This document shows positions 59,868-64,000 of a stretch of DNA of 64,000 bases, piece after piece; positions within the stretch are counted from its first letter, which is position 1, and every line of letters starts with the position of its first letter. The translations under genes and the position numbers were made by a program. This DNA comes from Vibrio sp. VB16 (GTDB taxonomy: Bacteria > Pseudomonadota > Gammaproteobacteria > Enterobacterales > Vibrionaceae): contig NZ_CP087590.1 of assembly GCF_015594925.2 (NCBI RefSeq), positions 1,240,001 through 1,304,000 on the forward strand. The letters are read 5' to 3'. The notes under the pieces were generated by a model. The model saw only the letters and a program-made list of their open reading frames with translations. It made no database searches and was not told the origin of the DNA.

Positions 59868-60839
59868 ATGGAAATTCTAGAGCAATGTAGACACAAATGT
59901 CGTCAAGCTCCTAAGAGAATCGTCTTTCCCGATACGGACGATGTGAGGCTTCTTCATGCTGCAAATGAACTGAAGTTAAATGGGTTAGCTGAGCCAATTA
60001 TTCTTGGTAATCCGTTTATGCTTCGTGACCGATCTTATAAGGCAGGCATAGCAATGCCTTGTTTAACAACGTTGGCACCAGAAACCGCGGGCTGTTTTGA
60101 TGAAATGGTTCAAATATTCGTCGATAAGCAACGCAAACCGATAACGATAGATGAAGCTCGAAAGCAGGTATCTAATCCCTTACAGTTTTCGGCACTTATG
60201 GTTGATCAAGGTTATGCCGATATATGTATAGCGGGTAATTTGTCGACAACTGGCGATGTAATTCGCAGCGCAATTCGAGGTATCGGTGTCGCTCCTGGTA
60301 GCAAAACAGTATCGAGTTTTTTCTTAATGTTGTCCCCCGATGGTACGAAGACCCATGCCTTTGCTGATGCTGGAGTTATTCCTTTACCTACAACGGAACA
60401 GCTTGCGGATATCGCAGTTGATACGGCTAATAACTTTCAACGATTAACCGGTATCGAACCTCGTGTTGCGATGCTGTCATTTTCTACTAAAGGTAGTGCT
60501 TCACACCCCGCAGCAAGTAAAATTTCTGAAGCAACAGAATTAGTTAGGCAACGCTGCCCTAATCTCATCATTGACGGTGAAGTTCAATTTGATGCCGCTA
60601 TAGAGCCTTTAGTCGCCGCCCAAAAAATGCCAAATAGTCCACTAGGTGGAATGGCAAATGTATTTATTTTCCCTTCTTTAAGTGCTGGCAACATTGCTTA
60701 TAAAGTTGCACAGCGTTTAGGGGGGTATATTGCTCTGGGACCGATGTTGCAAGGGTTAGCAAAACCCATGCATGATCTGTCTCGGGGTTGCAGTTCCGAC
60801 GATATCGTCGATATATCAGTACTTACGTCATGTATGTAA
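59868..60839 (+). CDS. eutD: Phosphate acetyltransferase EutD
   Basis: The 323-residue enzyme has RIVFPDTDDVRLLHAANEL at the start, DICIAGNLSTTGDVIRSAIRGIGVAPG in the middle, and VFIFPSLSAGNIAYKVAQRLGGYIALGPMLQGLAKPMHDLSRGCSSDDIV at the end, all typical of Pta/EutD. It converts acetyl-CoA and phosphate to acetyl-phosphate and recycles CoA inside the compartment. Follows eutT directly. Confidence 0.95.
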   Translation: MEILEQCRHKCRQAPKRIVFPDTDDVRLLHAANELKLNGLAEPIILGNPFMLRDRSYKAGIAMPCLTTLAPETAGCFDEMVQIFVDKQRKPITIDEARKQVSNPLQFSALMVDQGYADICIAGNLSTTGDVIRSAIRGIGVAPGSKTVSSFFLMLSPDGTKTHAFADAGVIPLPTTEQLADIAVDTANNFQRLTGIEPRVAMLSFSTKGSASHPAASKISEATELVRQRCPNLIIDGEVQFDAAIEPLVAAQKMPNSPLGGMANVFIFPSLSAGNIAYKVAQRLGGYIALGPMLQGLAKPMHDLSRGCSSDDIVDISVLTSCM

Positions 60840-60869
60840 TTAATGTGAATAAACGTTAGGAGAATTCAA

Positions 60870-61172
60870 ATGGAAGCTCTAGGCATTATAGAAACAAAAG
60901 GTCTAACCGCACTTATCGAAGCATCTGATGCAATGGTAAAAGCGGCACGTGTTGAGTTAGTTGGCTACAAGCAAATTGGCTCAGGTTTAGTAACGGCAAT
61001 GGTGCGAGGTGATGTGGCGGCTTGTAAAGCAGCAACAGATGCAGGTGCAGCAGCAGCGCAACGTCTAGGCGAAGTCGTAGCGGTTCACGTTATTCCTCGT
61101 CCACATGGTGATTTGGAAGCTATTTTCCCAATAACTCAGGCGCCAGCACCAACACCGGCAGCTAAAAAATAA
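60870..61172 (+). CDS. eutM: Hexameric microcompartment shell protein EutM
   Basis: The 100-residue single-BMC-domain protein begins MEALGIIETKGLTALIEASDAMVKAARVELVGYKQIGSG and contains VHVIPRPHGDLEAIFPI. It forms hexameric tiles of the shell. It has a short Ala/Pro-rich tail (APAPTPAAKK) that the neighbouring copy lacks. GGAG precedes the ATG. Nearly identical in its first 90 residues to the next gene. Confidence 0.96.
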   Translation: MEALGIIETKGLTALIEASDAMVKAARVELVGYKQIGSGLVTAMVRGDVAACKAATDAGAAAAQRLGEVVAVHVIPRPHGDLEAIFPITQAPAPTPAAKK

Positions 61173-61212
61173 ACTATTTTACGAAAAACAATGAATTTAT
61201 GAGGAAATGCTA

Positions 61213-61491
61213 ATGGATGCGTTAGGCATTATAGAAACAAAAGGGCTTACCTCCTTAATCGAAGCTTCTGATGCGATGGTAAAAGCGGCTCGTGTTGAGT
61301 TGGTTGGTTATGAGCAAATAGGCTCCGGTTATGTAACGGCGTTGGTACGTGGCGATGTTGCTTCTTGTAAAGCGGCTACAGACGCAGGTGCTGTCGTTGC
61401 ACAAAAATTGGGCGAACTCGTTGCGGTTCATGTCATTCCAAGGCCTCACCAAGATCTTGAGAATGTGTTCCCTATTTCTTTGAAAAAATAA
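61213..61491 (+). CDS. Second EutM-type shell protein (tandem duplicate)
   Basis: The 92-residue BMC-domain protein MDALGIIETKGLTSLIEASDAMVKAARVELVGYEQIGSG differs from EutM at only about a dozen positions. Changes include Lys-to-Glu next to QIGSG, and Leu/Met to Tyr/Leu in GLVTAMVRG versus GYVTALVRG. It ends FPISLKK without the Pro/Ala tail. ATG at 61213 is seven bases after GAGGA; an upstream ATG at 61207 is too close to it. It probably gives mixed or alternative hexamers with changed pore or edge charge. No equivalent is found between eutM and eutN in the E. coli operon. Confidence 0.92.
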   Translation: MDALGIIETKGLTSLIEASDAMVKAARVELVGYEQIGSGYVTALVRGDVASCKAATDAGAVVAQKLGELVAVHVIPRPHQDLENVFPISLKK

Positions 61492-61541
61492 GTTGCGCGT
61501 CGCCTCCTTGCTAGGTAGGCGTTAGAAGACAAGGGGGAGAC

Positions 61542-61838
61542 ATGCGTGTAGCAAAAGTAGTAGGGCAAGTAGTGGCTACAATTCGTAGCCCGGATATGAG
61601 AGCGGACAAACTCTGTTTAGTCGAGTTTGTTGATAAGAAAGGTAATTCGACGAGTGAAGTCCATGTAGCTATGGATCAACTTGGTGCTGGTGAAGGCGAA
61701 TGGGTGTTAGTTGTTGCTGGAAGCTCAGCTCGAATGGCCTACGGGACAAGTGGCGAGCACTCGCCAATTGATCTTTGCGTCGTTGGAATTATTGATGAGA
61801 TCACATCAGATAAAAGTGTCCAATACCACAAAAGCTGA
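61542..61838 (+). CDS. eutN: Pentameric microcompartment vertex protein EutN
   Basis: The 98-residue protein of the EutN/CcmL family begins MRVAKVVGQVVATIRSPDMRADKLCLVEFVD. GEGEWVLVVAGSSARMAYGTSGEHSPIDLCVVGIIDEI carries the conserved G-S-S-A-R loop. Pentamers cap the corners of the shell. GGGGGAG precedes the ATG. Confidence 0.96.
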   Translation: MRVAKVVGQVVATIRSPDMRADKLCLVEFVDKKGNSTSEVHVAMDQLGAGEGEWVLVVAGSSARMAYGTSGEHSPIDLCVVGIIDEITSDKSVQYHKS

Positions 61839-61865
61839 TAAGTACCTGGATTAGGGGAAAATAGA

Positions 61866-63260
61866 ATGGATCAGAGCGAAATTGAAGATATTGTCCGTCG
61901 GGTTGTTGTTCAACTAAAGTCTGACGACCAACCGACGGGCAGTGATCATGGTGTATTTGAGTCGTTAGATGATGCGGTTGCTGCCGCTCGAGATGCGCAA
62001 AAACAGATCCGCAGCTTAGCGGTTCGAGATAATATCATCACCGAAATTCGTCGCATGACAAAGAAACATGCAAAAGAGCTTTCTGAATTGGCAGTCGAAG
62101 AGACTGGATTCGGTCGTGTGGAAGATAAAATTCGTAAACATTTACTCGTTGCTTCAAGGACACCTGGTACCGAAATTCTTACTCCTCAGGCGGTGTCAGG
62201 TGACAGTGGATTGAGTCTGATAGAGAACGCTCCATGGGGTGTGATTGCATCGGTAACACCAAGCACAAATCCAACTTGTACTGTCATCAATAACTCTATC
62301 AGTATGATTGCCGCGGGTAATTCTGTTGTATTTGCACCGCATCCAGCAGCAAAAAAAGTATCGCAACGTGCTATTCAGTTGGTTAATCAGGCCTCAGTTC
62401 GAGCGGGTGGCCCACCTAATATATGCACCACGGTAAAAGTTCCTTCATTAGATAATGCGAGAAAACTTTTTACTTATCCTGGCATCAAGCTGTTAGTGGT
62501 GACTGGTGGTGATGCGGTTGTTGATGCCGCAAAAGAGATTACGGATAAACGTTTAATTGCCGCGGGTCCAGGTAATCCTCCCGTGGTGGTTGATGAGACT
62601 GCCGATATTGATCGTGCTGCAATCTCGATCGTTGAAGGCGCGTCTTTTGATAACAATATCGTGTGTGCAAGTGAAAAAGAAATTATTGCAGTAGAGGCTA
62701 TTGCTGACAATCTAATGCATGCGATGACTCAGCATGGAGCGTATGAAATTAGCGCTAGCCAAGCAGATGAAATCGCCAAAAAAGTATTGAAAGGTTATCC
62801 AGGTGATTCGCCTAGTGCAAACCCTCAATGGGTTGGGAGAGATGCAAGTAAAATTGCCGCCACCATCGGATTAGATATACCAGAGTCTACTCGATTACTC
62901 GTCTTTCATGCCACCAAAGACAATGTCTTTGCGACCACAGAACAGATGATGCCAATTTTACCTGTAATTAAAGCCGCTAATGCAGATCAGGCCATTGATT
63001 GGGCAGTAGAGCTTGAATCAGGCAATCATCACACCGCAGCAATTCATTCAAAAAATATCGATGTGCTGACGCGAATGGCTTATGAAATAGACAGCAGTCT
63101 TCTTGCTAAAAATGGTCCTTGTATTGCTGCAATTGGTGCCGGTGGAGAAGGCTGGACAACCATGACCATCTCTACTCCAACCGGTGAAGGTGTGACTAAC
63201 TCGTTGACCTTTACACGTAAACGTCGTTGTACGGCGGTTGATTCGTTTAGGATTATTTAG
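61866..63260 (+). CDS. eutE: Acetaldehyde dehydrogenase (CoA-acylating) EutE
   Basis: The 464-residue enzyme matches EutE in length. An N-terminal amphipathic segment, MDQSEIEDIVRRVVVQLKSD, fits a shell-encapsulation peptide. ENAPWGVIASVTPSTNPTCTVINNSISMIAAGNSVVFAPHPAAKKVS is the NAD/CoA site, and Cys267 in NNIVCASEKE is the catalytic cysteine. It turns acetaldehyde, NAD+ and CoA into acetyl-CoA inside the compartment. AGGGGA precedes the ATG; eutJ follows three bases after the stop. Confidence 0.96.
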   Translation: MDQSEIEDIVRRVVVQLKSDDQPTGSDHGVFESLDDAVAAARDAQKQIRSLAVRDNIITEIRRMTKKHAKELSELAVEETGFGRVEDKIRKHLLVASRTPGTEILTPQAVSGDSGLSLIENAPWGVIASVTPSTNPTCTVINNSISMIAAGNSVVFAPHPAAKKVSQRAIQLVNQASVRAGGPPNICTTVKVPSLDNARKLFTYPGIKLLVVTGGDAVVDAAKEITDKRLIAAGPGNPPVVVDETADIDRAAISIVEGASFDNNIVCASEKEIIAVEAIADNLMHAMTQHGAYEISASQADEIAKKVLKGYPGDSPSANPQWVGRDASKIAATIGLDIPESTRLLVFHATKDNVFATTEQMMPILPVIKAANADQAIDWAVELESGNHHTAAIHSKNIDVLTRMAYEIDSSLLAKNGPCIAAIGAGGEGWTTMTISTPTGEGVTNSLTFTRKRRCTAVDSFRII

Positions 63261-63263
63261 TCG

Positions 63264-64000
63264 ATGAACCAGCTAGAAATTGTCACTCAACGTCTCGCGG
63301 TCATTAACGATATTGTTAATGATGATACGCCAACAGATACGCCGGAAAACTGGATCATAGGCGTAGATCTTGGCACCGCAGATATTCAAACGGTGGTTCT
63401 TGATGGAGAAGGTGCGCCAATCGCCGCCTTCTTAGACTGGGCAAATGTCGTCAATGATGGCGTAGTTGTTGATTATATGGGGGCGTGTCGGATTGTGCGT
63501 TCTCAAATAAAACGAGTTGAAGATAAGTTATCTATTACCGTTGAGAGCGCGATTACGTCGTATCCCCCGGGTACTGATCCAAGAATATCTATTAACGTGG
63601 TTGAGTCGGCGGGTATTGAAGTGACGAAGGTGATTGACGAACCGTCAAGCGTCGCAGACCTACTGAATATAGAAAATGGCGCGGTAGTCGATATTGGCGG
63701 TGGAACAACAGGTACTGCGGTAATCAAAAATGGGAAGCAGCTTTATTCGCTAGATGATCCTAGTGGTGGTAGACATGTTTCTTTAGTTATCGCAGGTAGC
63801 CTAAAAGTTGATGATGATGAAGCGGAACGCTTGAAGAGAACAAGCTTTGAAAAGAATGATATTGCCATCATTGTAAGGCCTGTAATCGAAAAAATGGCGG
63901 ATATTGTTAAGCATCATATTAAAGAAGAGACACCTTCTCATATGTACTTAACGGGTGGTGGAACTCTGGTTAACGGCGTGAACAAAATCTTTAGCGCCAC
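63264..64000 (+). CDS. eutJ: EutJ chaperonin-like protein, 5' part (3' end outside window)
   Basis: The frame is open from the ATG at 63264 to the end of the window (245 complete codons). It shows the actin/Hsp70-type ATPase fold of EutJ: WIIGVDLGTADIQTVVLDGEG (phosphate 1), AVVDIGGGTTGTAVIKNGK (phosphate 2) and MYLTGGGTLVNGVNKIF (adenosine). EutJ is thought to help assembly of the ammonia-lyase enzymes. Three bases after eutE. The protein is nearly full length at the edge; the E. coli protein has about 278 residues. Confidence 0.94.
   Translation, partial: MNQLEIVTQRLAVINDIVNDDTPTDTPENWIIGVDLGTADIQTVVLDGEGAPIAAFLDWANVVNDGVVVDYMGACRIVRSQIKRVEDKLSITVESAITSYPPGTDPRISINVVESAGIEVTKVIDEPSSVADLLNIENGAVVDIGGGTTGTAVIKNGKQLYSLDDPSGGRHVSLVIAGSLKVDDDEAERLKRTSFEKNDIAIIVRPVIEKMADIVKHHIKEETPSHMYLTGGGTLVNGVNKIFSA

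Overview
This window is chromosomal DNA of a gamma-proteobacterium, almost certainly a Vibrio or a close relative in the Vibrionaceae. The evidence is gene order. The block from the CARF nuclease (about 22.4 kb) to the PrkA kinase (about 56 kb) follows, from memory, the order of the V. cholerae VC1899-to-VC1872 neighbourhood: CARF nuclease, chemoreceptor, hinT, lipoproteins, ycfP, ndh, csiV, mfd, plzB, lol genes, comEC, msbA, lpxK, kdsB, spoVR, yeaH, prkA. Base composition is moderately AT-rich throughout. No rRNA, tRNA, CRISPR array, transposase or phage gene was recognised.

Layout. (1) 1-10.9 kb: an oligosaccharide locus. It holds the 3' end of a solute-binding protein gene, two MalF/MalG-type permeases, an ABC ATPase, a GH94 phosphorylase and a GH116-type glycosidase, and ends at a terminator facing a convergent LacI-type regulator. 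Every intercistronic gap except the permease-permease junction carries a GC-rich hairpin. (2) 11-22.3 kb: accessory and housekeeping genes. These are a chemoreceptor, a two-CBS protein, a MATE exporter, a compact unit of DASS transporter, cNMP-domain histidine kinase and response regulator, a ZntA exporter behind a textbook MerR/ZntR promoter, and uridine phosphorylase behind a CRP site. (3) 22.4-32 kb: an orphan CARF plus PD-(D/E)XK nuclease (VC1899/Card1 family), a second chemoreceptor, then hinT, a COG3014 lipoprotein, ycfL, lpoB, a thiK-like gene, ycfP and ndh, the last behind a perfect FNR box. (4) 32-51.1 kb: envelope and DNA-repair core genes (csiV, mfd, plzB-like, lolC, lolDE, DUF2062, comEC, msbA, lpxK, Trm112-like, kdsB). 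A TAXI-type TRAP transporter, oriented the other way, separates lolC from lolDE. (5) 51.2-56 kb: the prkA-yeaH-spoVR stress operon on the minus strand. (6) 56.4-57.1 kb: a MipA/OmpV outer-membrane protein. (7) 57.5-64 kb: the first part of an ethanolamine-utilisation microcompartment operon (eutS-P-Q-T-D-M-M'-N-E-J, running off the end), with a tandemly duplicated hexameric shell gene and a CRP-like site upstream.

How the genes work together. Region 1 imports a beta-linked oligosaccharide and splits it inside the cell by phosphorolysis (GH94) and hydrolysis (GH116) under a LacI-type repressor. Region 6-7 builds a shell (EutS, EutM, EutM', EutN) around aldehyde metabolism (EutE, EutD), with EutT supplying adenosylcobalamin; the lyase genes would lie beyond the window. 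The core block concentrates cell-envelope functions: lipoprotein sorting (LolCDE), LPS assembly (MsbA, LpxK, KdsB), and two peptidoglycan-synthase accessory proteins (LpoB, CsiV).

The strongest candidates for new biology are the CARF nuclease without any visible CRISPR system, the DASS/cNMP-kinase/regulator unit, the hairpin-punctuated GH94/GH116 operon of unknown substrate, and the variant EutT metal motif and duplicated shell gene of the eut operon. Functional names rest on recognised motifs, lengths and gene order; no database search was run.
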